NCBI RefSeq assembly: GCF_007667275.1
Contig: NZ_VDQT01000003.1
Coordinates: forward strand, 495,386 to 559,385
DNA length: 64,000 nucleotides
Origin: Stenotrophomonas rhizophila
Lineage (GTDB): Bacteria; Pseudomonadota; Gammaproteobacteria; Xanthomonadales; Xanthomonadaceae
Reading direction: 5' to 3'
Positions within the stretch are counted from its first letter, which is position 1, and every line of letters begins with the position of its first letter. The position numbers and the translations under genes were made by a program. The notes beneath the pieces were generated by a model, which was not told the DNA's origin, made no database searches, and saw nothing but the letters and a program-made list of their open reading frames with translations. Shown here piece by piece: positions 1 to 8,249 of the stretch.

Positions 1-741
1 CTTGCCGTCCAGCTTGCGTGCCTTGGCTGCTTCGGAGGCGGCGGCGATCTGCTCGGCCGACAGGCCGTCGAGCAGCTTGACGTCGTCCACGGTCACCGCC
101 GAGGCATTCACTTCGTTCTGCACGTTCTGGCTGAACTTGGTGCCCAGGTTGGCCAGCTCGGCGTTCATCGCCTTGAGCTTGGTCTTGTCGGCTTCGCTCA
201 GCTTGGCGCCGGCGCGCACGTAGCTTTCGTAGTACTTCTCGACCAGGCGTACGCCTTCGGCGTCCAGGCCGAGCTGGGTGCGGGTGTCGTACAGGGTCTG
301 GATGCGGGCGAACAGCTTGCCGTTCAGCGCGATCGCATCGCTGTGCGCGGCGAACTTCGCCGAGTAGTCGGCCTGCAGCTTCTTGCGCGCATCGTTGGTG
401 TCGGCGCCGACCAGGCTGAAGAACACGGTGGTAGCGCGGTCCAGGGTGTCACCGCTCTTTTCCAGGGCGATGAGGGTGTTGTCGAAGGTCGGCTTGGCCT
501 TGTTGTTGGCGATGGCCTCCACTTCCTTCAGCTGCTGGGCCATGCCGGCATCGAAGGCGGGGGCGAAGTCGCTGTCCTTGATCTTGTCGAACTGCGGGTA
601 GTGCAGCGGCAGGCGGCTGTCGGCGAAGAACGGGTTGGCCTGCTGGGCAGCGTTGGCGGCCGGGGTGGCGGCCACGGCGGAATAGGCGGGCAGGGCAAGG
701 CCGAGGGTCACGGCGACGGCGAGGGCAAGACGGGTGGTCAA
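1..741 (-). CDS. dcp: M3-family metallopeptidase, Dcp-like (5' part, cut by window edge)
   Basis: The first 247 codons of an exported zinc peptidase of the M3 family (peptidyl-dipeptidase Dcp or oligopeptidase type), which trims dipeptides from peptide C-termini, probably in the periplasm. A TTG start at 741 is chosen because GGAG lies eight bases upstream and it yields a signal peptide of about 24 residues (hydrophobic core LALAVAVTLGLALP, then AYSAVAA). The mature part reads NPFFADSRLPLHYPQFDKI, then the helical N-terminal region typical of M3 enzymes (KPTFDNTLIALEKSG). The catalytic HExxH motif would lie beyond the window, so activity cannot be judged. Family assignment is from recognised sequence; Dcp against a related M3 peptidase is inference. 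Confidence 0.85.
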   Translation of the reverse strand, partial: MTTRLALAVAVTLGLALPAYSAVAATPAANAAQQANPFFADSRLPLHYPQFDKIKDSDFAPAFDAGMAQQLKEVEAIANNKAKPTFDNTLIALEKSGDTLDRATTVFFSLVGADTNDARKKLQADYSAKFAAHSDAIALNGKLFARIQTLYDTRTQLGLDAEGVRLVEKYYESYVRAGAKLSEADKTKLKAMNAELANLGTKFSQNVQNEVNASAVTVDDVKLLDGLSAEQIAAASEAAKARKLDGK

Positions 742-839
742 GGGGTAATCTCCGGTCAGACAAGTGCCCGAGGGTAACCCGGCCCGAGGGGCCCGGGCTT
801 GTGTCGAAAGGCATGTGCGGGGGCGGAACGATACCTGCC

Positions 840-862
840 GTAGAGCCACGCCCTGCGTGGCT
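840..862 (+). repeat. SMAG (GTAG) palindrome
   Basis: GTAG followed by AGCCACGC-CCT-GCGTGGCT: a perfect 8-bp stem with a 3-nt loop. It sits between the divergent peptidase and glutathione peroxidase genes and matches the S. maltophilia GTAG (SMAG) REP-like family. The same stem recurs at 11199 and 18244. Confidence 0.9.
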
Positions 863-982
863 GCGGGGCGTCCGGCGAAGGGCAATGCGCGCTCAAAACC
901 GTGTTCCTTGCCATGCGTCAGGGGCCGGGCGCGTGGCGACGCGTTCATCGAATGGGCGCCCATCGGTCTCTCGGCGCGGCTC

Positions 983-988
983 TACAAT
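983..988 (+). promoter_or_regulatory. possible -10 element for glutathione peroxidase
   Basis: TACAAT lies 26 bases before the peroxidase start codon. No convincing -35 hexamer is visible at 16-18 bases upstream. Similar TANAAT(GG) boxes precede several other genes in the window (4594, 10398, 51671, 58837). Confidence 0.35.
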
Positions 989-1014
989 GGCCTGACCCCT
1001 CCCGGAGTGCTCGC

Positions 1015-1497
1015 ATGACCACCGCCTTCGATTTCTCGTTCGTGGACCTCGACGGCCAGCCCCAGTCGCTGGACCAGTATCGAGGCCAGGCCCTGCTGCT
1101 GGTCAACGTGGCCAGCAAATGCGGCTTCACCCCGCAGTACGAAGGGCTGGAAGCGCTGTGGCGCAAGTATCGCGAGCGCGGCCTGGTCGTGATCGGTTTT
1201 CCCTGCGACCAGTTCGGCCGCCAGGAACCGGGCAATGCTGATGAGATCCGCAGCTTCTGTTCACTGACCTACGAGGTGGACTTCCCGCTGTCGGAGAAGA
1301 TCGAGGTCAACGGTGCCAACGCCCATCCGCTGTGGTCGTGGCTCAAGGCCGAGAAGTCGGGGCTGCTCGGCCTGAGCGGGATCAAATGGAACTTCAGCAA
1401 GTTCCTGGTCGGCCGTGATGGCAAGGTGCGGGAGCGGTACGCGCCCACCGACAAGCCGGAAAGCCTGCGCGGCGACATCGAGGCTGCGTTGGGGTGA
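1015..1497 (+). CDS. glutathione peroxidase family protein (cytosolic)
   Basis: A 160-residue thiol peroxidase of the glutathione peroxidase family (BtuE/BsaA type) that reduces hydroperoxides, probably with thioredoxin as electron donor. Visible motifs are ASKCGFTPQY with the peroxidatic Cys36, FPCDQFGRQEPG with Gln70, a likely resolving Cys82 and WNFSKF. There is no signal peptide, unlike the second copy at 39227. The ATG at 1015 has GGAG seven bases upstream; longer reading-frame extensions run through the upstream intergenic region and are not believable. The gene stands alone between SMAG elements. Family is certain, electron donor inferred. Confidence 0.93.
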   Translation: MTTAFDFSFVDLDGQPQSLDQYRGQALLLVNVASKCGFTPQYEGLEALWRKYRERGLVVIGFPCDQFGRQEPGNADEIRSFCSLTYEVDFPLSEKIEVNGANAHPLWSWLKAEKSGLLGLSGIKWNFSKFLVGRDGKVRERYAPTDKPESLRGDIEAALG

Positions 1498-1502
1498 CCG
1501 CT

Positions 1503-1585
1503 GGACACGCATGGCGTGTCCCTACGGATTCGTGACCGGTATCGCTGGCGGGGCGGCAATACGGTAGCGACACGCCACGCGTGTC
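1503..1585. repeat. two facing SMAG palindromes
   Basis: Left copy (minus orientation): GGACACGC-ATG-GCGTGTCC followed by CTAC at 1522-1525. Right copy (plus orientation): GTAG at 1564-1567, then GACACGC-CAC-GCGTGTC. The GTAG ends face each other across 38 bases. They lie between the convergent peroxidase and Fpr genes. Confidence 0.88.
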
Positions 1586-1617
1586 CCACGCGATGCGTCC
1601 GGCGCACGCCGCGCAGG

Positions 1618-2397
1618 TTACTTCTCGACGAACGCGCGCTCGAACACGTAATGGCCCGGAGTGCCGATCCGAGGCGAGGTCTGGAAGCCGCGCGCGTCCA
1701 GCACGTGGCGCAGGTCGGCCAGCATCTGCGGGCTGCCGCAGATCATCGCGCGGTCGTTTTCCGGGCTCAGTTCCGGCAGGCCAAGGGTGCGCTGCATTTC
1801 GCCGCTTTCCAGCAGCGCCGTGAGGCGGCCCTGGTTCGGGAACGGTTCGCGGGTCACGGCGGGGTAATAAAGCAATTTGTCGCCGATCATCTCGCCCAGG
1901 AACTCGTGCTCGCGCAGTTCCTTTTCGAACAGCTCGCGGTACGCCAGGTCCTTCTCGTAACGCACGCCGTGGGTAAGGATCACCTTGTCGAAGCGCTCGT
2001 AGGTTTCCGGGTCCTTGATCACCGACAGCCACGGCGCCAGGCCGGTGCCGGTGCCCAGCAGGTACAGGTGCCTGCCGGGGTGCAGGTCGCTGATCAGCAG
2101 CGTGCCGGTCGGCTTCTTTCCCACCAGCACCTTGTCGCCCGGCTTGATGTGCTGCAGGCGCGAGGTCAGCGGGCCGTCCTGCACCTTGATGCTGAAGAAC
2201 TCCAGGTTCTCTTCCCAGTTCGCGCTGGCAATCGAATACGCACGCAGCAGCGGACGCGCCTCGGTTTCCAGCCCGATCATCACGAACTGGCCGTTCTCGA
2301 AGCGGAAACCGCTGTCGCGGGTGGTGGTGAAGCTGAAGTAGGCGTCCGTCCAGTGACGGACTTCAAGCACCGTTTCGGCGCCGAAAGCGGAAGACAT
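1618..2397 (-). CDS. fpr: ferredoxin--NADP(+) reductase
   Basis: A 259-residue FAD enzyme that passes electrons between NADPH and ferredoxin or flavodoxin, supporting oxidative-stress defence and Fe-S or stored-iron mobilisation. The N-terminal FAD-binding barrel carries RAYSIAS near residue 53; the NADP-binding domain starts with GTGTGLAPW near 115. The end FERAFVEK is typical of bacterial subclass I Fpr, where the C-terminal residues stack on FAD. The ATG at 2397 is preferred; the frame can be extended to a GTG at 2427, but that falls next to the operator-like palindrome. No strong Shine-Dalgarno is seen for either start. The Fur-box-like sequence directly upstream suggests iron control. 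Confidence 0.93.
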   Translation of the reverse strand: MSSAFGAETVLEVRHWTDAYFSFTTTRDSGFRFENGQFVMIGLETEARPLLRAYSIASANWEENLEFFSIKVQDGPLTSRLQHIKPGDKVLVGKKPTGTLLISDLHPGRHLYLLGTGTGLAPWLSVIKDPETYERFDKVILTHGVRYEKDLAYRELFEKELREHEFLGEMIGDKLLYYPAVTREPFPNQGRLTALLESGEMQRTLGLPELSPENDRAMICGSPQMLADLRHVLDARGFQTSPRIGTPGHYVFERAFVEK

Positions 2398-2431
2398 GGG
2401 GGTGGGGTCTGATCTGTGTTGTCGCACCCAG

Positions 2432-2459
2432 TTTATCTCAAATGAGATAAATTCTCATT
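2432..2459. promoter_or_regulatory. overlapping palindromes resembling a Fur box
   Basis: AATGAGATA-A-ATTCTCATT (2441-2459) is a 9-1-9 inverted repeat with 7 of 9 positions symmetric, close to the classical AT-rich Fur box. A second palindrome, TTTATCTCA-AA-TGAGATAAA (2432-2451), overlaps it. Together they form three GAGATAA/GAGAAT-like hexamer units, the arrangement known for tandem Fur dimers. They lie 35 bases upstream of fpr in a strikingly AT-rich patch. The binding protein is inferred. Confidence 0.6.
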
Positions 2460-2512
2460 GAACCCGGGTCATGGGGTCGAAGCAGCAGGGCAGAGCCCCG
2501 TTCCACGCCCCC

Positions 2513-2535
2513 GTAGAGCCGGGCTCTGCCCGGCT
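2513..2535 (+). repeat. SMAG palindrome
   Basis: GTAG followed by AGCCGGGC-TCT-GCCCGGCT, ending just before the stop of the ABC transporter gene on the other strand. The same stem class occurs at 53366 and 53411. Confidence 0.88.
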
Positions 2536-2538
2536 GCT

Positions 2539-4419
2539 TCACCGATACCCGGCGGCCTGCAACTCGAACAATTCCGCGTACCGCCCGCCCTGTGCCATCA
2601 GCTCGGCGTGGGTCCCGCTGGCTTCCAGCCGCCCCTCGGCCAGAACCAGGATCCGGTCGGCCATGCGCACCGACGAGAACCGGTGCGAGATCAGCACCGC
2701 GGTGCGGTTGTCGGACAGCTCCTTGAAGCGCTGGAACACCTCGAATTCTGCCCGCGCATCGAGCGCGGCGGTCGGTTCATCCAGGATCATCACCTGCGCG
2801 TCGCGCATGTAGGCGCGGGCGATGGCGATCTTCTGCCACTGCCCGCCGGACAGATCCACGCCCTGCTTGAAACGGCGCCCGATCAGCTGCTCATAGCCCT
2901 GCGGCAGCCCCTCGATGACCGCGTCGGCCATGCCGCGCCGGGCCGCGTCGCGGATGCGCGCATCGTCGGTCATCGCCTCGACCAGGCCCACCCCGATGTT
3001 CTCGCCCGCGGTCAGGTTGTAGCGCACGAAGTCCTGGAAGATCACCCCCATGTTGGCGCGCAGGTCGTCCAGGTCGTAGTCGCGCAGGTCGCGGCCGTCG
3101 AGCAGGATGCGGCCTTCGTCGGGGTCGTACAGCCGCGCCAGCAGCTTCACCAGGGTGGTCTTGCCGGCGCCGTTCTCGCCCACTAGGGCCAGCACCTCGC
3201 CGGCACGCAGCTCGAAATCAAGGTGGCGTACCGCCCACGCTTCGGCGTCCGGGTAGCGGAAACCCACATTCTCGAACACGAAGCCCCGGGTGATCGGCTG
3301 CGGCACCGGTACCGCGTCCGGGCAAGAGTGGATCTCCGGCTCGATCTGGAAGAACGAGAACAGGTCGTCCAGGTACAGCGCCTGGCTGGCTACCTGCGAA
3401 AAGCCGATCAGCAGGCCTTCCAGCAACTGTCGCAGGCGCAGGAAGCTGCCGGCCAGGAAGGTGAGGTCGCCGATGGAAAAGTCGCCGCGCACGGTGCGCC
3501 ACGCAATGTAGGCGTAGGCGGTGTAGTAGCCCAGCGTGCCCAGCGCCGCCAGCAGCGTGCCCCAGAACGCACGCTTGCGTGCCAGCGCGCGGTTGGCGCG
3601 AAAGAACTTCTCGGCCAGGAACCGGTAGCGGTCGATCAGGAAGCGGTGGAGGTTGAAGATCTTCACCTCCTTGGCGGTTTCCACGCTGGCCCCGATCTGG
3701 CGCAGGTAGTCCAGCTGGCGACGCTCCGGCGTCCACTGGAAGTTGAGGCTGTAGCCGGCCGCGTTGAAGTGCGACTCGCCAATGAACGCCGGCACCAGCG
3801 CCACCGCCAGCAGCAGGATCAGCCACGGCGCATACACCAGCAGGCCCACCGCCAGGCTGGCCACGGTGATGGCGTCCTGCACCTGGCCGAACAGCTGGCT
3901 CATCAGGTTCATCCGGCCCATGGTCTGGCGACGGGCGCGGTCGAGCTTGTCCTGCAGGTCCGGGTCTTCGAAGTCCTCCAGGTCCAGCTCGGCCGCGTGC
4001 TCCATCAGGCGGATGCTGGTGACGTTGGTGAACAGTTCCGAGAGCAGGGTGTCGGCGTAGCTGACGATGCGGCCGAGCAGGTCCGAGGCGATAGCCAGGC
4101 CGAACTCCAGCGCCAGCAGGCCCAGCAGCGGGTTGAGCAGGCCGCTGTAGAGCGCCTCCTCGAACGGCGGGAAGCCGGCCTCGTGGCGGCTCAGCAGCAG
4201 CGCCGCATCGATGATGAGCTTGCCCACGTAGAGCATCGCCACCGGCAGCAACGCGCGGATGACCCGCAGGCCCAGGCTGGCCGACGCTAGCCAGGGACTG
4301 GTCTGCCAGACCTGGCGCAGGAAGGGGGGCAGGTTGCGCATCGCCTGGAAGCGTTCGCGCAGGCTGGGGTTCTTGGGGCCGGCGGCGCCGGCAGCAGGGG
4401 AGGCGGGCATGCCGAACAT
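2539..4419 (-). CDS. ABC exporter, fused membrane and ATPase domains
   Basis: A 626-residue half-size ABC exporter. The N-terminal half has about six membrane segments (for example near residues 45-65 and 100-125, with later pairs such as LLAVALVPAFIG). The ATPase follows: Walker A GENGAGKTT near 413, Q-loop FQDFV, signature LSGGQWQKIAIARA near 521, Walker B VMILDEPTAALD near 545 and H-loop LISHRFSSV. Such proteins work as homodimers exporting lipids, peptides or drugs; the substrate cannot be read from sequence. The ATG at 4419 (MFGMPAS) is chosen over a frame that extends through the SMAG pair at 4446-4517. It is monocistronic in appearance. Confidence 0.9.
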   Translation of the reverse strand: MFGMPASPAAGAAGPKNPSLRERFQAMRNLPPFLRQVWQTSPWLASASLGLRVIRALLPVAMLYVGKLIIDAALLLSRHEAGFPPFEEALYSGLLNPLLGLLALEFGLAIASDLLGRIVSYADTLLSELFTNVTSIRLMEHAAELDLEDFEDPDLQDKLDRARRQTMGRMNLMSQLFGQVQDAITVASLAVGLLVYAPWLILLLAVALVPAFIGESHFNAAGYSLNFQWTPERRQLDYLRQIGASVETAKEVKIFNLHRFLIDRYRFLAEKFFRANRALARKRAFWGTLLAALGTLGYYTAYAYIAWRTVRGDFSIGDLTFLAGSFLRLRQLLEGLLIGFSQVASQALYLDDLFSFFQIEPEIHSCPDAVPVPQPITRGFVFENVGFRYPDAEAWAVRHLDFELRAGEVLALVGENGAGKTTLVKLLARLYDPDEGRILLDGRDLRDYDLDDLRANMGVIFQDFVRYNLTAGENIGVGLVEAMTDDARIRDAARRGMADAVIEGLPQGYEQLIGRRFKQGVDLSGGQWQKIAIARAYMRDAQVMILDEPTAALDARAEFEVFQRFKELSDNRTAVLISHRFSSVRMADRILVLAEGRLEASGTHAELMAQGGRYAELFELQAAGYR

Positions 4420-4445
4420 TGTGCCTGCCCCCGCTGTGAAGCCCG

Positions 4446-4517
4446 GTAGCGCCGGCCGTTGGCCGGCCCTCCTGCACGATCCGGAGCTCGTGAGGGCCGG
4501 CCAACGGCCGGCGCTAC
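4446..4517. repeat. inverted SMAG pair forming a long hairpin
   Basis: GTAGC + GCCGGCC-GTT-GGCCGGC (4446-4467) and its mirror GCCGGCC-AAC-GGCCGGC + GCTAC (4496-4517). The two copies can pair with each other as one long stem or fold separately. They sit in the divergent spacer between the ABC exporter and fumarase, with GTAG at the outer ends. Confidence 0.9.
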
Positions 4518-4593
4518 CGGGACAGCGGCCAACGCGGCATGCACGAGGCGTCGGTTGTCGGGAGTCATTCCCACCACCGCCGGGCAGGGGCGC

Positions 4594-4599
4594 TAAAAT
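4594..4599 (+). promoter_or_regulatory. possible -10 element for fumarase
   Basis: TAAAAT lies 41 bases before the fumarase GTG, within GGCGCTAAAATGG. No recognisable -35 box is at the correct distance. Confidence 0.35.
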
Positions 4600-4640
4600 G
4601 GTGGGCTTACCCCCGCCAGCCCCGAGCAAGCGAGCATTAC

Positions 4641-6158
4641 GTGACATCGATCAAGCAGGAAGACCTCATCCAGTCCATCGCCGACGCGCTGCAGTACATC
4701 TCGTACTACCACCCGGTCGATTACATCAAGAGCCTTGCCGCCGCCTATGAGCGCGAGGAATCGCCGGCCGCTAAGGAAGCGATGGCGCAGATCCTGATCA
4801 ATTCGCGCATGTGCGCCGAAGGCCACCGGCCGATCTGCCAGGACACCGGCATCGTCACCGTGTTCCTGGAAGTGGGCATGAACGTGCGCTGGGATGACGC
4901 GACCATGAGCCTGGAAGACATGGCCAATGAAGGCGTGCGTCGGGCCTACAACCACCCGGACAACAAGCTGCGCGCCTCGGTGCTGGCCGATCCGGCCGGT
5001 AAGCGGGTCAACACGAAGGACAACACCCCCGGCGTGGTCAACATGAAGATCGTGCCAGGCGACACCGTGGACGTGATCGTGGCGGCCAAGGGCGGTGGCT
5101 CCGAAGCCAAGAGCAAGTTCGCCATGCTCAACCCGTCCGACTCCATCGTCGACTGGGTGCTCAAGACCGTGCCGACCATGGGCGCCGGCTGGTGCCCGCC
5201 GGGCATGCTCGGCATCGGCATTGGCGGCACGGCCGAAAAGGCGATGCTGCTGGCCAAGGAATCGCTGATGGAGCCGATCGACATCAACGAACTCAAGGCC
5301 CGTGGCGCGTCCAACCGTGCCGAAGAACTGCGCCTGGAGCTGTACGACAAGGTCAACGCACTGGGCATCGGTGCGCAGGGCCTGGGTGGCCTGACCACGG
5401 TGCTCGACATCAAGGTCAAGGACTTCCCGACCCACGCCGCCAACCTGCCGGTGGCGATGATCCCCAACTGCGCCGCCACCCGCCACGCCCACTTCACCCT
5501 GGACGGCAGCGGTCCGGTGATGCTGGACCCGCCGTCGCTGGAAGACTGGCCGCAGATCACCTATGACGCCTCCAAGGGCACCCGTGTCGACCTGGACACG
5601 ATCACCCCGGAAGACGTGGCCAGCTGGAAGCCGGGCCAGACCCTGCTGCTCAACGGCAAGCTGCTCACCGGCCGCGATGCCGCGCACAAGCGCATGGTCG
5701 ACATGCTCAACAAGGGCGAGCCGCTGCCGGTCGACCTGAAGGGGCGTTTCATCTATTACGTGGGCCCGGTCGATCCGGTGCGCGACGAAGTGGTGGGCCC
5801 GGCCGGTCCGACCACCGCTACCCGCATGGACAAGTTCACCCGCCAGGTGCTGGAGCAGACCGGCCTGCTCGGCATGGTCGGCAAGGCCGAGCGTGGTCCG
5901 GCCGCGATCGAGGCGATCCGCGACAACAAGTCGGCGTACCTGATGGCGGTGGGCGGTTCGGCCTACCTGGTGTCCAAGGCGATCAAGGCCGCCAGGGTGG
6001 TGGGCTTCGCCGACCTGGGCATGGAAGCGATCTACGAGTTCACCGTGCAGGACATGCCGGTGACCGTGGCGGTCGACTCCACCGGCGAGTCGGTGCACAC
6101 CACCGGCCCGCGCGAGTGGCAGGCCCGCATCGGCAAGATCCCGGTGGTTGTGGCCTGA
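4641..6158 (+). CDS. fumA: fumarate hydratase, class I (4Fe-4S)
   Basis: A 505-residue iron-sulfur fumarase with alpha and beta parts fused, converting fumarate and malate in the TCA cycle. Candidate cluster cysteines lie in ICQDTG (about residue 66), GWCPPGM (about 185) and PNCAATRH (about 276). The beta part holds GRDAAHKRM and YYVGPVDPVRDEVVGPAGPT. The start is taken as GTG 4641 (MTSIKQEDLIQ), where family similarity begins; extending to an ATG at 4539 would cross the promoter region. An unrelated iron-independent fumarase is encoded at 32646, a pairing that commonly lets cells keep TCA flux when iron is short or oxidants destroy the cluster. Confidence 0.93.
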   Translation: MTSIKQEDLIQSIADALQYISYYHPVDYIKSLAAAYEREESPAAKEAMAQILINSRMCAEGHRPICQDTGIVTVFLEVGMNVRWDDATMSLEDMANEGVRRAYNHPDNKLRASVLADPAGKRVNTKDNTPGVVNMKIVPGDTVDVIVAAKGGGSEAKSKFAMLNPSDSIVDWVLKTVPTMGAGWCPPGMLGIGIGGTAEKAMLLAKESLMEPIDINELKARGASNRAEELRLELYDKVNALGIGAQGLGGLTTVLDIKVKDFPTHAANLPVAMIPNCAATRHAHFTLDGSGPVMLDPPSLEDWPQITYDASKGTRVDLDTITPEDVASWKPGQTLLLNGKLLTGRDAAHKRMVDMLNKGEPLPVDLKGRFIYYVGPVDPVRDEVVGPAGPTTATRMDKFTRQVLEQTGLLGMVGKAERGPAAIEAIRDNKSAYLMAVGGSAYLVSKAIKAARVVGFADLGMEAIYEFTVQDMPVTVAVDSTGESVHTTGPREWQARIGKIPVVVA

Positions 6159-6190
6159 GGCCGCGCCACCCGATGCGCTGAAACGCATCG

Positions 6191-6215
6191 GTAGGTGCCC
6201 ACCGTTGGTGGGCAC
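6191..6215 (+). repeat. SMAG palindrome
   Basis: GTAG followed by GTGCCCACC-GTT-GGTGGGCAC, a 9-bp perfect stem, 33 bases after the fumarase stop and directly before a terminator hairpin. Confidence 0.88.
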
Positions 6216-6223
6216 GCTCCCAG

Positions 6224-6252
6224 GAACGGCGCCGAAAGGCGCCGTTCTGCAT
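6224..6252 (+). terminator. terminator-like hairpin after fumarase
   Basis: GAACGGCGCC-GAAA-GGCGCCGTTC, a 10-bp stem with a GAAA tetraloop followed by TGCATTT. The T-tract is weak, so termination may be partial. A possible -10 (CATAAT) for the next gene follows immediately. Confidence 0.65.
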
Positions 6253-6294
6253 TTGGCATAATCCGAACCTTCCCTGTCTGCAGGTATCGCGCCG

Positions 6295-6930
6295 ATGACA
6301 ACGACCTTGTATGGCTCCGCCAGCACCGCCTCGCTGGTCGTGCACTGGCTGCTGATCGAACTGGATATCGAGCATGAGCTGGTCCTGCTCGATTTCGACA
6401 CGCGCCAACAGAAGTCCGCCGACTACCTGGCGTTGAACCCGGCCGGGCGTGTGCCGACGCTGGTGATCGACGGCCAGGTCCTGACCGAAGCGGCGGCCAT
6501 CGCGCTGCACCTGGCCGATCTGCACCCGCAGGCGGGGCTGTTGCCGGCGCCGGGGACGGAAGCGCGCGCGCAGGCCTACCGCTGGATGTTCTGGTGCGCC
6601 AACACCCTGCAGCCGGCGTACCGTGCGTGGTTCTATGCCGATGAAGTAGCCGGTGCATCTAACGTCGACGCGGTCCGCGACAGTGCGCGGCAACAGCTGG
6701 AAGCGGGGTGGGCGCGCTTTGCCGGACACCTGCAGCAGGGCGGCCCGTACGTCCTGGGCGACCGTGTCAGCGTGGTGGATTTCATGCTGGTGATGCTGAT
6801 ACGCTGGTCGCGCAACATGCCGGTGCCCAGCGATACCTGGCCGGAACTCAAGGCCTACGCCGAGCGTCTGAAAGCACGCCCGGCGTTCGCCGAGGTCTAC
6901 CGCCGCGAAGGCATCACCGACTGGACGTGA
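6295..6930 (+). CDS. glutathione S-transferase family protein
   Basis: A 211-residue cytosolic GST. The thioredoxin-fold N-terminal domain (about 1-78) contains LNPAGRVPTLVIDG, with the cis-proline that binds glutathione, then LTEAAAIALHLAD, where a serine is more usual than alanine at the gamma-glutamyl contact. The all-helical C-terminal domain (about 85-205) includes GDRVSVVDFMLV, the N-capping box. The likely catalytic residue is Ser8 or Ser10 in LYGSAST. The substrate is unknown. The ATG at 6295 gives the canonical start MTTTLYGS. It is convergent with pldA, separated only by a SMAG element. Confidence 0.9.
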   Translation: MTTTLYGSASTASLVVHWLLIELDIEHELVLLDFDTRQQKSADYLALNPAGRVPTLVIDGQVLTEAAAIALHLADLHPQAGLLPAPGTEARAQAYRWMFWCANTLQPAYRAWFYADEVAGASNVDAVRDSARQQLEAGWARFAGHLQQGGPYVLGDRVSVVDFMLVMLIRWSRNMPVPSDTWPELKAYAERLKARPAFAEVYRREGITDWT

Positions 6931-6932
6931 CA

Positions 6933-6954
6933 GCCACGCAGGGCGTGGCGCTAC
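6933..6954 (-). repeat. SMAG palindrome
   Basis: GCCACGC-AGG-GCGTGGC then G-CTAC (GTAG on the minus strand at 6951-6954). It fills the 27-base gap between the convergent GST and pldA stops and may serve as a shared 3' hairpin. Confidence 0.88.
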
Positions 6955-6957
6955 CGG

Positions 6958-8115
6958 TCAATACCACTCCAGCAGGGACACGCCCACGCCCACGTAGGTG
7001 GCCTTGTGGTTGTAGTCGATCATGCTCTCGCCGTAGCCGTCGAAGACCTGCACGTGGCCGCGCAGCAGGTTGCTGATCGGGAAGCCGTAATCCAACTGCA
7101 GCGCGCCGTGCGAACGGTCGCCGCCGCGCAGCGAATGCCGCGCCATCAGCGAAACCTCGTGGCCGTTGCGGTTCCAGGTCAGGGTCGCGTCGCCGCGGCC
7201 CATGTAATCCTCGATGTCCGGGTTGTTGTCGTCTTCGCGGTCTTCCGGCAGCCGGTACCACGGCCGCAGCACCAGCGCCCAGTTTTCACGGTCCAGGCCG
7301 ATGGTGGCGATCACCCGGTTCCAGCTGCGCGACAACGGGTCGGCGCGGCCGTTGGAGACGTGGGTGAGGCTGAGCCCGCTCATGCGCCCGCGCCAGCCGC
7401 CGATCGAGTAGCCGTTGCGGAACATCATCATGATTTCCGGTTCGTAATTGGTCTCGCGGAACGGGCGCGAATTGTCGGCGTTGTAGGCCTGCCAGCGCGA
7501 GCTCTGGGTATAACCGGCCCAGATGTCGCCGTTGTCGCCGAACACGTTCTCCCAGACCTTGGTCTTGAAGCTCAGCTGGAACTTCAGCTCGTTGCTGTCC
7601 AACTGCTGCGGCGTGGTCACCGTGTTGTCGGGGTTGGGCGACTGCGGGGTCTGGTTCTTGTCGCTGGTCCAGAACGCCGGCAGCAGGTAGACCGGCTTGT
7701 AGGCGCGCAGCTGGAACGCACCCAGCTTGGAGTCCTGCGCCAGTTCCCAGCGGCTGTCCAGCAGCGAGCCCTTGCCGGCATTGGCCAGCGCCGCTTCATG
7801 CCCATCGTTCTTGAACACTTCGCCCAAGCGCTGCTTGACCCGCTCCGTGGCCGGTGCGTCGGGGGTGCGCGCGGCCTGCCGCTCCTCGCGACGTTCCTGT
7901 TTGGCCGCGACTGCCGCTGCGTCCGCGGCCTGGGTGGTTTCCGCGGTCGGCCGGAACAGCTTGTCGTAGCAGGCCAGGCGCGCCGCGTCCGTGCCCACCA
8001 GGGCGCAGGCCTCGGGCGTGGCCGGGGTCGGCGACAATTCCTGGGCGGCCAGCGGCAGGCTGGCGGTGGCCAGGGCCAGGGCGGAGAACAGGGCCGAACG
8101 GGGGCGGTGGGTCAT
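6958..8115 (-). CDS. pldA: outer-membrane phospholipase A
   Basis: A 385-residue OMPLA that hydrolyses phospholipids misplaced in the outer leaflet of the outer membrane. It has a signal peptide of about 24 residues (ALALATASLPLAAQ). A periplasmic linker contains a Cys pair (ACALVGTDAARLACYDKLF) and a charged Ala/Glu/Arg stretch, both longer than in the E. coli enzyme. A 12-strand barrel follows. The active-site block LTHVSNGRADPLSRSWNR near residues 249-266 supplies the catalytic His, Ser and Asn. The protein ends in an aromatic residue (LLEWY), as outer-membrane barrels do. The N-terminal extension of about 100 residues is the only unusual aspect. Confidence 0.93.
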   Translation of the reverse strand: MTHRPRSALFSALALATASLPLAAQELSPTPATPEACALVGTDAARLACYDKLFRPTAETTQAADAAAVAAKQERREERQAARTPDAPATERVKQRLGEVFKNDGHEAALANAGKGSLLDSRWELAQDSKLGAFQLRAYKPVYLLPAFWTSDKNQTPQSPNPDNTVTTPQQLDSNELKFQLSFKTKVWENVFGDNGDIWAGYTQSSRWQAYNADNSRPFRETNYEPEIMMMFRNGYSIGGWRGRMSGLSLTHVSNGRADPLSRSWNRVIATIGLDRENWALVLRPWYRLPEDREDDNNPDIEDYMGRGDATLTWNRNGHEVSLMARHSLRGGDRSHGALQLDYGFPISNLLRGHVQVFDGYGESMIDYNHKATYVGVGVSLLEWY

Positions 8116-8249
8116 GGGGGCGGGCCGGTAAAGGGAAGGAACCGGAACAGTGTGGCTGCTGCCCCGGATTCCCGCCAGCGCGACTCGGCTGGGGGATGAG
8201 CGCGTTTATGCAGGTGTCCCCTGTGCGCGGGACGTGAAGCCGATCGCGC

